A DNA stretch of 64,000 bases from REEB95 sp963785735 (GCA_963785735.1 CAWAWJ010000001.1:1922001-1986000), one strand, 5' to 3'; counted from the first letter of the stretch, positions 1 through 9,061 are shown. Notes: a model not told the origin generated them from the letters alone. Numbers and translations: made by a program.

Positions 1-776
1 TAGAGCAGCAACGCCATGGCCGAGCCCAATGCCAGGGAGGCGTAGACACCGTAGCTGCCGGTGCTTGTGGCGCTGGGCACCGCTAGCAGCAGTTTCTGCG
101 CGGGCACGGACGAGAAGATATTGCCTAAACCGCCAAGCTGGTAGGGGATGATGATCACGGCCGCGGCCGTGGTGAGGTAGATCAGCATGTCCTTGACGAT
201 GGCGATGGCGGCGGGCGCGCGCAGCCCGCTCGAATAGGTGAAGGCGGCGAGGATGATGAAGGCGATGATCAACGGCGCATCCCCGACGGCGCCCGTTCCC
301 TGAAGGCCGAGCCCGCCGATCACCACCTGCAAGCCGACCAACTGGAGCGCGATGTAAGGCATGGTGGCGACGATGCCGGTGGCCGCGACGGCCAGCGCCA
401 GCCAACGGTTGCCAAAACGGCCGCGCACGAAATCCGAAGCGGTGACGAAGCCGTGCTTGTGGCACACCGACCAGATGCGGGGGAATACGACGAACATGAA
501 GGGATAGACGATGATGGTGTAGGGCACGGCGAAGAAAGCGATGGCGCCGGCGCCAAAGGCCAAAGCCGGCACGGCGATGAAGGTATAGGCGGTGTAGAGA
601 TCGCCGCCGATGAGGAACCAGGTGACGACGGTGCCGAAACGCCGTCCGCCCAGGCCCCATTCATTGATGAGGTTGAGATCGCCGCGGCGCCAATGCGCGG
701 CGGCGAAGCCGAGCCAGGTGATGAAGCCGAACAGCACGACGAAAACGGTCAGCGCGACCCAATTCACCTCATTCAC
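1..776 (-). CDS. sodium:solute symporter (SSS) family permease, 3' end cut off by window edge
   Basis: The first 258 codons of a polytopic inner-membrane transporter of the sodium/solute symporter superfamily, closest in feel to monocarboxylate permeases. The protein opens with a hydrophobic helix, then a polar stretch containing LNEWGLGGRRFG, which is the usual family region after TM1, followed by successive hydrophobic helices. The start is a GTG at 774-776 preceded by GGGGGAA; the ATG beside it runs into a stop at once. It lies 47 bases after a DUF3311 gene, and DUF3311 proteins are regular partners of this subfamily, which supports the call. The substrate (lactate, pyruvate, acetate or similar) cannot be read from the sequence. 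The C-terminus lies beyond position 1. Confidence 0.8.
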   Translation of the reverse strand, partial: MNEVNWVALTVFVVLFGFITWLGFAAAHWRRGDLNLINEWGLGGRRFGTVVTWFLIGGDLYTAYTFIAVPALAFGAGAIAFFAVPYTIIVYPFMFVVFPRIWSVCHKHGFVTASDFVRGRFGNRWLALAVAATGIVATMPYIALQLVGLQVVIGGLGLQGTGAVGDAPLIIAFIILAAFTYSSGLRAPAAIAIVKDMLIYLTTAAAVIIIPYQLGGLGNIFSSVPAQKLLLAVPSATSTGSYGVYASLALGSAMALLL

Positions 777-823
777 GGCATTCCCCCATCGATAAGATTT
801 TTGCTGTCCGCCGCGTGGCGGTC

Positions 824-1030
824 TTACTCGGCTTCGGTGGCGAAATAGACGATGGCGATCAGCCCCGCGCCGACCAGGATCATGGCGAGCTGAAACCAAT
901 AGAAGAACGGCATGCCGATGAAGCTGGGATCGGCCTTGTTGTAGAGCGGAACCCACAAGGCCAACGGGTATTGAACGATCAGGAGCAGATACCACCAACT
1001 CCAGCCGCGACGTTTGCTTTTCTCCGGCAT
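824..1030 (-). CDS. DUF3311 small membrane protein, symporter partner
   Basis: A 68-residue protein with a basic N-terminus (MPEKSKRRGW) and two hydrophobic helices around YLLLIVQYPLALWVPL and WFQLAMILVGAGLIAIVYF. This is the pattern of DUF3311 proteins, which sit just upstream of SSS-family monocarboxylate permeases and probably form an accessory subunit. The ATG at 1030 is preferred to the one at 1057 because GGGGAGAAGGAA lies directly before it. It is the first gene of a two-gene minus-strand unit with the symporter. The family match is from memory of sequence pattern and context. Confidence 0.75.
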   Translation of the reverse strand: MPEKSKRRGWSWWYLLLIVQYPLALWVPLYNKADPSFIGMPFFYWFQLAMILVGAGLIAIVYFATEAE

Positions 1031-1093
1031 TTCCTTCTCCCCCGAATCAAAACGCATTCATGCCGCAAGGCAAGGCGCATTCCATTGCCTGGA

Positions 1094-1122
1094 ATTCTGG
1101 CCGTTCCCCGGTCGCGGGTCAA
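1094..1122 (-). promoter_or_regulatory. possible sigma-70 promoter for the DUF3311-symporter pair
   Basis: On the minus strand TTGACC (1117-1122) and CAGAAT (1094-1099) are separated by 17 bases, and the DUF3311 start codon lies about 60 bases downstream. The match to consensus is 5/6 and 4/6. It sits in the only gap after metY, where a promoter for the next unit would be expected. Confidence 0.35.
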
Positions 1123-1126
1123 GTGC

Positions 1127-2419
1127 TCAGCTTTTGGCCAGCGCGCGGTCGAGATCGGCGATGATGTCGGAAACGGTTTCAAGCCCGATCGAAAGCCGCA
1201 CCACCTCGGGCCCGGCGCCGGCCGCCTGTTGCTGCGCCGCACTGAGCTGGCGGTGCGTGGTCGATGCCGGATGGAGAATGAGCGAGCGGGTGTCGCCGAC
1301 ATTGGCCAGATGCGAGATGATCTCGACGCCTTCGACCAGCTTGATGCCGGCCGCATAGCCGCCCTTCAGGCCGAAGGTGAACACCGCGCCCGCTCCCTTG
1401 GGCAGATATTTCTGGGCAAGATCGTGATAGCGGCTCGAAGCCAGCCCGGCATAGGAGACCCAGGCGACCTTGGGATGTTTCTCCAGATGCCGGGCCACGG
1501 CGAGCGCGTTGGCGACGTGGCGTTCCATGCGCAAGGGCAGCGTTTCGATGCCGGTGATGGTGAGAAAGGCGTTGAGCGGCGCCATCGTCGCGCCCAGATC
1601 GCGCAGGCCCACGGCATGGCCGTGCACGGTGAAGGCGAGATCGCCGAAGGTCTCCTGGAATTTCAGGCCGTGATAGGCCGGTTCGGCCTCGGTCAGCGAT
1701 TTGAATTTCGGGCTCTTGGACCAGTCAAATTTGCCGCTGTCGATCACCGCGCCGCCCATGGCGTTGCCGTGGCCGGAGAGAAATTTGGTGGTGGAATGAA
1801 CCACCAGATCGGCGCCCCAGTCGAACGGGCGGCAGAGAAAGGGCGTCGCCATGGTGTTGTCGACGATGAACAACAGGCCCGCCTCATGCGCGATCCGGGC
1901 GACCGCATCGAGATCGACTACCGCGCCCACGGGATTGGCCAGGCTTTCGACGAACACCGCCTTGGTCTTGGGCGTGATGGCGCGGCGGATATTGTCCGGC
2001 TTGTCGGCGTCGGCGAAGGCGACTTCCCAGCCGAATTTCTTGAAGCTCTTGCCGAACTGGGTAATCGAGCCGCCATAGAGCTTGTCGGCCGAAACGAACT
2101 GGTCGCCCGGTTCCATGAAGGCGAAGAAGGCGAGCATCTGCGCGGCGTGGCCCGAGGCGGTGCACACGGCGCCGCGGCCGCCCTCGAGCGCGGCCAGACG
2201 TTCCTCGAGCACCGAGACGGTGGGGTTGGTGAGACGCGAATAGAGATAGCCGTAGCTTTGCAGATTGAAGAGCGAGGCCGCCTGGTCAACGTCGTCGAAC
2301 ACATAGGCGGTGGTCTGATAGATCGGCGTCGACCGCGCGCCGGTGGCGGGATCGGGCGCGGCTCCGGCGTGGATGGCCAGGGTTTCGAAGCCGGGGGCGG
2401 GCGGTTTCTTTCCGTTCAT
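1127..2419 (-). CDS. metY: O-acetylhomoserine aminocarboxypropyltransferase (sulfhydrylase)
   Basis: A PLP-dependent enzyme of the Cys/Met metabolism family that makes homocysteine from O-acetylhomoserine and sulfide in the cytoplasm. At 430 residues it has the family's full length. Visible landmarks are ETLAIHAG near the N-terminus, the YSRLTNPT segment (about 60-67), the cofactor-stacking segment YGGSITQF (115-122), the IVDNTMATP loop (185-193) with its PLP-contacting aspartate, and the Schiff-base lysine K212 in HSTTKFLSGHG. The length and the long C-terminal insert favour MetY over MetB/MetZ. The start overlaps the stop of the CoA-binding gene by ATGA, so the two are translationally coupled. 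No SAM riboswitch is visible upstream. Confidence 0.93.
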   Translation of the reverse strand: MNGKKPPAPGFETLAIHAGAAPDPATGARSTPIYQTTAYVFDDVDQAASLFNLQSYGYLYSRLTNPTVSVLEERLAALEGGRGAVCTASGHAAQMLAFFAFMEPGDQFVSADKLYGGSITQFGKSFKKFGWEVAFADADKPDNIRRAITPKTKAVFVESLANPVGAVVDLDAVARIAHEAGLLFIVDNTMATPFLCRPFDWGADLVVHSTTKFLSGHGNAMGGAVIDSGKFDWSKSPKFKSLTEAEPAYHGLKFQETFGDLAFTVHGHAVGLRDLGATMAPLNAFLTITGIETLPLRMERHVANALAVARHLEKHPKVAWVSYAGLASSRYHDLAQKYLPKGAGAVFTFGLKGGYAAGIKLVEGVEIISHLANVGDTRSLILHPASTTHRQLSAAQQQAAGAGPEVVRLSIGLETVSDIIADLDRALAKS

Positions 2420-2910
2420 TTGAGCTTGCGGCGCTTGGACGAGATGATCCCGGTGTTGACGCCGCTCCAGCCGAGCTCGCCATGGAGCCGCGCATGTTCG
2501 ATCTTGGGGCAGCGGTTCATCACCACCTGGAGCCCGGCCGCCTCGGCCTTGTTAGCGGCTTCGTCGTTGCGCACGCCGATTTGCATCCACACCACCGCGG
2601 CGCCTTTCTTGATGGCGTCGTCGACGATGGGCCCGGCCTGTTCGCTAGCCCGGAAGATGTCGACCATGTCGATCTTGCCGGGGATGTCGGCGAGGCTCTT
2701 GTAGACCGGTTCGCCCAAAATCTCGGCCGCCTTGGCGTTGGGATTGACGGGGATGACGCGATAGCCCTTGTCCTGAAGATATTTCATCACGAAATAGCTG
2801 GGCCGGTTCCAGTGCTCGCTAGCGCCGACCATGGCGATGGTTTTGACCCGCCCCAGAACCCCGCGCAGGTAATCGTCGCTGTAGAAATCGTGATTCAACG
2901 GTTCTCCCAT
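2416..2910 (-). CDS. CoA-binding domain protein (YccU-like)
   Basis: A 164-residue stand-alone Rossmann-type CoA-binding protein. The N-terminal half carries VKTIAMVGASEHWNRPS, the glycine-containing nucleotide loop, followed by YLQDKGYRVIPVNPNA, and then the IDMVDIFRASEQAGPIVDDA segment typical of the family. It lacks the ligase and ATP-grasp domains of acyl-CoA synthetases. The biochemical role of stand-alone members is not established. It sits between an enoyl-CoA hydratase gene (16-base overlap) and metY (ATGA overlap), so all three are probably one transcript. Confidence 0.85.
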   Translation of the reverse strand: MGEPLNHDFYSDDYLRGVLGRVKTIAMVGASEHWNRPSYFVMKYLQDKGYRVIPVNPNAKAAEILGEPVYKSLADIPGKIDMVDIFRASEQAGPIVDDAIKKGAAVVWMQIGVRNDEAANKAEAAGLQVVMNRCPKIEHARLHGELGWSGVNTGIISSKRRKLK

Positions 2911-3722
2911 ACCGGCGGGCGCTTTTGCAGGAAGGCGTCGATGCCTTCCTCGGCGTCGCGCGCCAGCATGTTGGTGGTCATGACCTGGCTCGCATAATCA
3001 TAGGCCTCGGCCAATCCCAGCTCGGCCTGGCGGTAGAACGCCTCCTTGCCGATCTTCAGCACCAGCGGCGACTTGGCTGCGATTTGCTTGGCGAGCTTGT
3101 TCGTCTCCGCTTCAAGCTGGGAAGCGGGCACGACGCGGTTGACCAGGCCCCAGTCGCGCGCCCGTTGCGCGTCGATCATCTCGCCGGTCAAAAGCATCTC
3201 CATCGCCGGTTTGCGCGGCACCGCGCGCGACAGCGCCACCATCGGCGTCGAGCAGAACAGGCCGATATTGACACCCGGCGTGGCGAAGCGGGCCTCGTCC
3301 GCCGCGACGGCCAGATCGCAGCTCGCGACAAGCTGGCAGCCCGCCGCGGTGGCGACGCCGCGTACTTGCGCGATCACCGGCTTGGGAAGTTTCACGATCG
3401 ACAGCATCAGCTTGGAGCATTGCGCGAAGACGCGTTCGTAATATTGCCGTCCAGGATTGGCGCGCATCTCGCGCAGATCGTGGCCGGCGCAGAACACCGG
3501 CCCGTTGGCTTCTATCACCACCACCTTGACCGCCGCGTCCTTGGCGATGCGGTCGAGCGCCTGTTGCAGCTCGCCCATCAGCGCCACGGAGAGCGCGTTG
3601 CGGGCATCCGGGCGGTTGAGGGTGAGATGGGCGATCCCGTCCACGGCGCGCGCCAGCAGGATGGTTTCTCCCGCCAATTCGCGGGCTTCTGATCCGCTTT
3701 CGGGCTTCCCGCGCGCATCCAT
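2895..3722 (-). CDS. enoyl-CoA hydratase/isomerase family protein
   Basis: A 275-residue crotonase-fold enzyme. The first 20 or so residues are a charged extension; the fold begins near VDGIAHLTLNRPDARNALS. The first oxyanion-hole segment is GPVFCAGHDLREM and the second is the region around KPVIAQVRGVATAAGCQL. In the place of the usual catalytic glutamates the sequence reads ATPGVNIGLF, so it may be a non-hydratase crotonase; the substrate is not assignable. The ATG follows GGGAGACGG at good spacing. It is the first gene of the minus-strand unit with the CoA-binding gene and metY. Confidence 0.82.
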   Translation of the reverse strand: MDARGKPESGSEARELAGETILLARAVDGIAHLTLNRPDARNALSVALMGELQQALDRIAKDAAVKVVVIEANGPVFCAGHDLREMRANPGRQYYERVFAQCSKLMLSIVKLPKPVIAQVRGVATAAGCQLVASCDLAVAADEARFATPGVNIGLFCSTPMVALSRAVPRKPAMEMLLTGEMIDAQRARDWGLVNRVVPASQLEAETNKLAKQIAAKSPLVLKIGKEAFYRQAELGLAEAYDYASQVMTTNMLARDAEEGIDAFLQKRPPVWENR

Positions 3723-3821
3723 GGCCGTCTCCCGTCAATCCCCGCCCCATCTCAACCCTTGGTGCCCCGGCGATCAACGAAAATCATGCTCCGGCGTCGC
3801 GCCGGCGCCGTCCCATCCGCC

Positions 3822-3849
3822 TTGCCTTAAGGCCGACATGGCCTATAGA
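3822..3849 (+). promoter_or_regulatory. putative sigma-70 promoter of the liv operon
   Basis: TTGCCT (3822-3827) and TATAGA (3844-3849) are 16 bases apart, and would start transcription about 50 bases before the binding-protein ATG. It lies in the 183-base divergent gap between the enoyl-CoA hydratase gene and the transporter operon. Confidence 0.45.
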
Positions 3850-3905
3850 TTTGGCCAAGCCCCGTGGTTTCCGGGGTCATGGATTTAAAATATGAGGAGG
3901 ATCCC

Positions 3906-5123
3906 ATGAACCGCCTATTCCGCTTCGCGGCCGCGGTGCTGTTCCTTGCCACGCCGGCCGTTTTGTCATCTTCGGCCCAGGCCCAGGACAGCATCACAAT
4001 CGGCTTCACCGCCTCGCAAACCGGCGCGCTCAACGTCGACTCCCTGGCGCAGCTGCGCGGCTTCGAGATGTGGCGCGACGACGTCAACGCCGCCGGCGGC
4101 ATCAAGGCCGGCGGCAAATCCTACATGGTGAAGTTCGTCAGCTACGACGATGAATCACAGGGCGCGCGGGTGCAGCAGCTCTATACGCAGCTCATCGTCC
4201 AGGACAAGGCACAGTTCCTGTTCAGCCCCTATTCCTCGGGCCTGGTCGCGACGGCGGCGGTCATCTCCGAGCAATACGGCGCGCTGATGATGAGCATCGG
4301 CGGCGCCGAAGCCAGGACCTACGAGCTCGGCAACAAATACCTGTTCCAGACCTATACCCCGGCCGACAATTACCTGACTGGCGCGCTCCAGGCGCTCAAG
4401 CAGAAGAATCCCAGCGCCACCATCGCGCTGGTCTATTCCGACGATCCGTTCTCCAAGGCGGTGGCCGGCGCCACGCGCGACCAGGCGAAGGATATGGGCC
4501 TTAAGATCGTGCTCGATGAATCCTATCCGCCCGATCAGACGGATTTCAGCGCCATCATCAACAAGATCGTCTCAGCCAAGCCCGACGCGCTTTTGGGCGG
4601 CGGCCATTATCCCGACGGCGCGACCCTGACGCGGCAGATCCACGACCAGAAAGCCGGCATCAAATGGGTGACGTTGCTGGTGGCGCCCGACAGCGGCCAA
4701 TTCGCCACATTGGGCCCGGCGGCGCTCGGCATCTCGGTGCCCTCGCAATGGGCGCCGCAGGTGAGCTACAAGCCCAATTTCGGCCCGACCTCGGCGGTGT
4801 TCGCCCAGCGTTTTCAGGCCAAGTACAACGCGCCCGCGGACTACCACTCGGCGGGCGGTTATGCTGGCGGGCTGATCTTCCAGCACGCGATCGAGCAGGC
4901 GGGTTCGATCGATCCCGCGAAGGTGGCGGATACGCTCAATAAGATGAACGTGACCACGCTCTTCGGCCAATGCAAGTTCTCGAACGACCCGCAGACCCAC
5001 GGCCTGCAACTGGCGCATCAGATGGTGTTGACCCAGTGGCAGATGAAGGGCGGCCAGCTCGCGAAAGAGGTGATCTGGCCGACCGCCGCGGCGACGGCGC
5101 CGATCCTCTATCCGATCCACTGA
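3906..5123 (+). CDS. branched-chain amino acid/amide ABC transporter, periplasmic binding protein
   Basis: A 405-residue periplasmic binding protein of the Leu/Ile/Val class, receptor of the transporter encoded just downstream. The start at 3906 is fixed by GAGGAGGAT and by the signal peptide it produces: a basic start, a hydrophobic core and cleavage after SSSAQA. The mature part begins DSITIGFTASQTGALN, the ligand-binding opening of type I periplasmic binding proteins, followed by FEMWRDDVNAAGGI. Family length is normal. The ligand (branched-chain amino acid, urea, amide or aromatic) cannot be decided from the sequence. It is the first gene of the operon with livHMGF. Confidence 0.9.
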   Translation: MNRLFRFAAAVLFLATPAVLSSSAQAQDSITIGFTASQTGALNVDSLAQLRGFEMWRDDVNAAGGIKAGGKSYMVKFVSYDDESQGARVQQLYTQLIVQDKAQFLFSPYSSGLVATAAVISEQYGALMMSIGGAEARTYELGNKYLFQTYTPADNYLTGALQALKQKNPSATIALVYSDDPFSKAVAGATRDQAKDMGLKIVLDESYPPDQTDFSAIINKIVSAKPDALLGGGHYPDGATLTRQIHDQKAGIKWVTLLVAPDSGQFATLGPAALGISVPSQWAPQVSYKPNFGPTSAVFAQRFQAKYNAPADYHSAGGYAGGLIFQHAIEQAGSIDPAKVADTLNKMNVTTLFGQCKFSNDPQTHGLQLAHQMVLTQWQMKGGQLAKEVIWPTAAATAPILYPIH

Positions 5124-5171
5124 ACGCGACGGGGAGGGAACGGCTTCGTTCCCTCCCGCGCTTTCCCCCTC

Positions 5172-6038
5172 ATGTTCGGAATACTCGCCTCCATCATCGA
5201 CGGCATCTTGATAGGCGCGGTCTATGGCATGGCCGCGATGGGGCTGACCTTGATCTGGGGCGTGATGAACGTCGTCAACCTGACGCATGGCGCAATGATC
5301 GTCGCCGGCATGTTCGCGCTGTTCCTGATCAGCGACTGGCTCGGCATTTCGCCCTATGCCGCGGTGCCGCCGGTGGCGGTGATCGGTTTCGGCGCCGGCG
5401 TGTTGATCTATTGGCTGTCGGTGCATCGCATGATCGGGCGGCCGCCTTTGATGAGCCTGCTTTCCACATTCTCGGTCAATCTGGTGCTGATCGGCCTCGG
5501 CACCGCGCTGTGGGGCACCGTGCTGTTCAATATCAATGTCTCACTGCCCGGGATCAGTTTCGAGGGATACACCTTTCCGGGCACCCATTTGATGGCGGCG
5601 GCGCTGACCGGAATCATCGCCGTGCTGCTGTTTCTGTTCCTCCAGAAGACGCGCGCCGGCAAGGCGATCCGCGCGGTGGCCGGCAACCGCGTGGCGGCGG
5701 AGCTGGTCGGCATTCCGACGACGCGCGTGCTGGCGCTCGCTTTCGGCCTCGGCGTGGCGCTCGCCTGCGTCTCGGGCGCGCTCATCGCCACCATGTTTCC
5801 CTTCACCGTGCTGTCGGGCGGCGCTTACCAGCTCAAGAGCTTCGTCGTCACCATTCTGGGCGGCCTCGGCAACCCGGCGGGCGCGCTCTTGGGCGGCATC
5901 GCGCTCGGGCTGGTCGAGGGCGTGGCGACGCCCTTCATGCCGGTGAGCTGGACCTCGGTCATCGAATTCGTGCTGTTCGTCCTGGTCTTGATCGCCTTTC
6001 CGCGCGGCCTGTTCAATTTCACCTTCCGGCGTTCGTGA
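5172..6038 (+). CDS. livH: ABC transporter permease, LivH type
   Basis: A 288-residue inner-membrane permease with about eight hydrophobic helices. The opening IIDGILIGAVYGMAAMGLTLIWGVMNVVNLTHGAM is the LivH N-terminal signature in order, read here in part. Near the C-terminus, LKSFVVTILGGLGNPAGALLGG is the coupling region contacting the ATPases. It starts 48 bases after the binding-protein gene and is followed 22 bases later by livM. It pairs with LivM to form the membrane channel. Confidence 0.9.
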   Translation: MFGILASIIDGILIGAVYGMAAMGLTLIWGVMNVVNLTHGAMIVAGMFALFLISDWLGISPYAAVPPVAVIGFGAGVLIYWLSVHRMIGRPPLMSLLSTFSVNLVLIGLGTALWGTVLFNINVSLPGISFEGYTFPGTHLMAAALTGIIAVLLFLFLQKTRAGKAIRAVAGNRVAAELVGIPTTRVLALAFGLGVALACVSGALIATMFPFTVLSGGAYQLKSFVVTILGGLGNPAGALLGGIALGLVEGVATPFMPVSWTSVIEFVLFVLVLIAFPRGLFNFTFRRS

Positions 6039-6060
6039 GCGCGGCCGGCCAAAGGCGCCC

Positions 6061-7038
6061 ATGGCTCCCTTGACTTATCTCCGGCAACCCTTCTTCTGGG
6101 TGATCGTCGCGACAACCGCGGCGTTCGTCGTATTGCCGCTCTGGCACGACGACGTGGCGTTGCGCGAAAGCCTGGTGCTCGCCTCGGTCTACATCATCCT
6201 CGCAAGCAATCTGAATCTCATGATCGGCTATGCCGGCTACGTCAATTTCGGCAGCATCGTGTTCTTCGGCCTCGGCGGTTATATCGGTGTCTTTCTCATC
6301 ACCGCCTATGGCTGGGAGCCCGCCTTGGCGGCGCTCGCTGCCGGAGCCGCGGTGAGCGCGATGGCGCTGGTGCTCGGCCTCGGCATCCTGCGGCTGCATG
6401 GGTTCTATTTCGCGCTCGCCACCATCGGCGTCAACGAGGCGGTCCGCGCCTTCGTCTCGAATTTCGAGCCCTGGGGCGGCTCCAGCGGGCTCTATATTTC
6501 GATGGGCGCCTTCCAGGCGCTCGGCGGGCCGAGGCAGGCGTTGTGGACAATCTATTTCCTGCTGGTCGCGGTGATGGGATTATCGCTGTTGCTGAGCTAC
6601 GGTGTGAAGAGTTCGAAATTCGGACTGGGATTGCTCGCGATCGGCCAGAACGAGGATGCGGCTGCCGTGCTCGGCGTGCCGACGCCGCTCTACAAGGCCC
6701 TGGCCTACAGCGTTTCGGCCTTCCTGCCGGCGGTGGCGGGCTGCTTCTATTTCTTCAAGAGCGCCTTCATCCAGCCGGTCGACGCCTTCGATCTGAGTTT
6801 CTCGACCCAGGCGGTGGTGATGGTCATGCTCGGCGGCCAGGGCACGGTGGCGGGACCGGCGATCGGCGCGTTCCTTTACGAGGAGTTGCGCGGCTGGCTT
6901 CTGACCTCGGCGACCTTCTCTCATTTCCAGCTCGTCATCGCCGGCGTGCTGTTGCTGGTCATCGTCACCTTCGCACCCGGCGGCGTGATGGGTTTCATCC
7001 GCCGCTACGCGCCCAAGACGCGGAAGATTCTCGAATGA
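6061..7038 (+). CDS. livM: ABC transporter permease, LivM type
   Basis: A 325-residue polytopic permease, partner of LivH. The conserved LivM segments are visible: ASNLNLMIGYAGYVNFGS after the second helix and VVMVMLGGQGTVAGPAIGA before the last helices, the latter being the ATPase-coupling loop. The stop overlaps the livG start by ATGA (7035-7038), indicating translational coupling. The tail RRYAPKTRKILE is cytoplasmic. Confidence 0.9.
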   Translation: MAPLTYLRQPFFWVIVATTAAFVVLPLWHDDVALRESLVLASVYIILASNLNLMIGYAGYVNFGSIVFFGLGGYIGVFLITAYGWEPALAALAAGAAVSAMALVLGLGILRLHGFYFALATIGVNEAVRAFVSNFEPWGGSSGLYISMGAFQALGGPRQALWTIYFLLVAVMGLSLLLSYGVKSSKFGLGLLAIGQNEDAAAVLGVPTPLYKALAYSVSAFLPAVAGCFYFFKSAFIQPVDAFDLSFSTQAVVMVMLGGQGTVAGPAIGAFLYEELRGWLLTSATFSHFQLVIAGVLLLVIVTFAPGGVMGFIRRYAPKTRKILE

Positions 7039-7802
7039 CCGCGCTCCTGGAAATCGACAATCTGAGCCTGAGCTTCGGCGGGGTACGCGCGGTGCAAGGC
7101 TTGAGCTTCACCGTGAAGGAGCGGGAGATCCTCGGCCTGATCGGCCCCAACGGCGCCGGCAAGTCCACCGTCTTCAATCTGATCGACGGCATCTATCCGC
7201 CCGATCAGGGCCGCATCCGGTTCGCCGGCCGCGACATTACCGGCGAGAAGCCCTACCGCGTCGTGCGCCACGGCATCGCCCGCACCCACCAGATCGTCCA
7301 GCCTTTGACCGGCATGAGCGTGCTGGAGAATTGCATGGTGGGCGCCTGTTTCGGCTACGAGAACCAGTCGTTGCGGCGCTCGCGCGAGACGGCCCGCGAG
7401 GTCTTGTCGCTGGTCGGCCTGGCCGACCGCGCCGACGGCGCCGCGAGCCAGCTCACCATCGCCGGCAAAAAGCGCCTCGAGCTGGCGCGCGCGCTCTGCG
7501 CCCGCCCCAAGCTGCTGCTGCTCGACGAGGTGCTGGCCGGCCTCAATCCGTCCGAAGTCGTGCGCATGATCGAGGTGATCCGCGGCATCCGCGAGCGCGG
7601 CGTCGCGATCCTGATGATCGAGCATCTGATGCAGGCAATCATGAGCCTCTCCGACCGCGTCGTGGTGCTGAACACCGGGCAGAAGCTGGCCGAGGGCCTG
7701 CCCGTCGAGGTCGCCCACGACAAGAGCGTGATCGAGGCCTATCTCGGCGATCCCAACATCCTCGCCAAGCTTGGCGCCGGTCAACCTGGAACAGCGCCAT
7801 GA
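7035..7802 (+). CDS. livG: ABC transporter ATP-binding protein, LivG type
   Basis: A 255-residue ATPase. Walker A is GPNGAGKST, Walker B is LLLLDEVLAGLNPSE, and the H-loop histidine lies in IEHLMQAIM. The signature motif is degenerate (LTIAGKKRLELARAL rather than LSGGQ), which is usual for LivG. The ATG at 7035 overlaps the livM stop; an in-frame extension to 6543 has no independent support and would overlap livM. Its own stop overlaps the livF start by ATGA. Confidence 0.92.
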   Translation: MTALLEIDNLSLSFGGVRAVQGLSFTVKEREILGLIGPNGAGKSTVFNLIDGIYPPDQGRIRFAGRDITGEKPYRVVRHGIARTHQIVQPLTGMSVLENCMVGACFGYENQSLRRSRETAREVLSLVGLADRADGAASQLTIAGKKRLELARALCARPKLLLLDEVLAGLNPSEVVRMIEVIRGIRERGVAILMIEHLMQAIMSLSDRVVVLNTGQKLAEGLPVEVAHDKSVIEAYLGDPNILAKLGAGQPGTAP

Positions 7803-8515
7803 GCGAGGCCTTGCTCAAGATCGAAGGGCTCGAAACGGGTTATGGCGAGGTGCAGGTGCTGTGGGGCATCTCGCTCGCCGTGCCGCGCGGCCAGCTCGTC
7901 ACCATCATCGGCGCCAACGGCGCGGGCAAGACGACGACGCTCGGCGCCATTGTCGGCCAGATTCGGCCGTGGAAGGGCCGCGTCACCTTCGAGGGCCAGG
8001 ACATCACCGGCCGGTCGCCGCATGAGAACACGGCGCGCGGTCTCGTCCTGGTGCCCGAGGGCCGCCAGCTCTTCGCCGCCATGACGGTGGAGGAGAATCT
8101 CGAAATGGGCGGCTATTCGAGCCGCGCCCGGAAAAAATTTGCCGAACGGCTGGAGCGCGTCTACACGCTGTTCCCGCGCTTGAAGGAGCGGCGATCACAG
8201 CGCGCCGGCACTTTTTCAGGCGGCGAGCAGCAGATGCTGGCGATCGCGCGCGGCCTGATGTCGGATCCCGATGTGCTGATGATCGACGAGCTGTCGTTGG
8301 GCCTGGCGCCGGTGGTGGTGCAGCAGCTCTTCGGCACGCTCGGAACGCTGAGGCAGCAGGGTATCACCATCCTGCTGGTCGAGCAGAACGTGCATTTGGC
8401 GCTGTCGGTAAGCGACTACGCCTATGTCATCGCCGAGGGCAAGATGTTCACCGAAGGCCCGGCGGCCAAGGTGGCGGCGATGCCGGATATCCGCCGCGCT
8501 TATCTCGGGCTGTGA
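7799..8515 (+). CDS. livF: ABC transporter ATP-binding protein, LivF type
   Basis: A 238-residue ATPase, the second of the heterodimer with LivG. Walker A is GANGAGKTT, the signature is FSGGEQQMLAIARGL, Walker B is VLMIDELSLGLAP, and the H-loop lies in LVEQNVHLAL. The start at 7799 overlaps the livG stop; the longer open frame before it is livG read in another frame. This is the last gene of the five-gene transporter operon. Confidence 0.92.
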   Translation: MSEALLKIEGLETGYGEVQVLWGISLAVPRGQLVTIIGANGAGKTTTLGAIVGQIRPWKGRVTFEGQDITGRSPHENTARGLVLVPEGRQLFAAMTVEENLEMGGYSSRARKKFAERLERVYTLFPRLKERRSQRAGTFSGGEQQMLAIARGLMSDPDVLMIDELSLGLAPVVVQQLFGTLGTLRQQGITILLVEQNVHLALSVSDYAYVIAEGKMFTEGPAAKVAAMPDIRRAYLGL

Positions 8516-8650
8516 AGCCCCGATTGCGCCGCTTGCCATCGCCATCGGGCTCACCCTATGCTTCGGGCGAGGGGGCGGGGATTGCGCAGCAAAACCGTCA
8601 TCATCGAACCGGACGTGATTGAAGTGGCGGGGCAGGGACGTCGCGCCCCC

Positions 8651-8998
8651 ATGGCCGGTTTCGCCCGCTTTCTCGCCTTGGCCGCCATGCTGGTGCAATT
8701 CACCGCCAGTTACGGCCACATGCATGCCGAGGATTTCTACCGGCTGCTGGGCAGCACCGGCCCGACCATCGTCGCCATGCCGGAAGGCGGCAACACGCCG
8801 ATACCGGCCGGGCCCGACGAAGATGGCTGCACCATCTGCCAGGTCATGCACATGGCCGCGGGATCGGCGCCACCGCCGCCCATCGTGCTGGTCTTGCCGC
8901 GCGAGGCGGAGGCCGCGCCCACCGCCGAGATAGCCCAATTGTTTCTGTCGCCGCCGGCTTATTTCCTTTTTCGCACCCGCGCCCCGCCCATCGCCTGA
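8651..8998 (+). CDS. DUF2946-like small exported protein
   Basis: A 115-residue protein that resembles DUF2946. It has an N-terminal hydrophobic segment (FARFLALAAMLVQFTASYG), a HMHAED histidine cluster, a central CTIC pair followed by HMAAG, and the C-terminal arginine-Ala-Pro-Pro ending (RTRAPPIA) typical of that family. DUF2946 genes are often found with copper-linked TonB receptor genes, and a TonB receptor follows here. The start is uncertain: 8651 gives a clean signal-like N-terminus, while an upstream in-frame start at 8558 would add 31 residues. The metal-binding idea is inference from the His and Cys residues. Confidence 0.6.
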   Translation: MAGFARFLALAAMLVQFTASYGHMHAEDFYRLLGSTGPTIVAMPEGGNTPIPAGPDEDGCTICQVMHMAAGSAPPPPIVLVLPREAEAAPTAEIAQLFLSPPAYFLFRTRAPPIA

Positions 8999-9061
8999 GA
9001 TCGTCCGACTGAACCCTCCGGCCGGGCCGCTTTGCCCGCCGCCGGAGCCGATCTCCTACTG

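Noticed and set aside
815..2704. 629-codon open frame on the plus strand opposite metY and the CoA-binding gene
   Set aside because: It is antisense to two clearly identifiable enzymes with correct motifs. Long antisense frames are expected in GC-rich DNA, and its translation shows no domain.
3723..3905. SAM riboswitch before the metY unit
   Set aside because: SAM-II-type leaders are common before methionine genes in this class, but I found no matching pseudoknot segments in the gap; metY itself has no leader because it overlaps the gene before.
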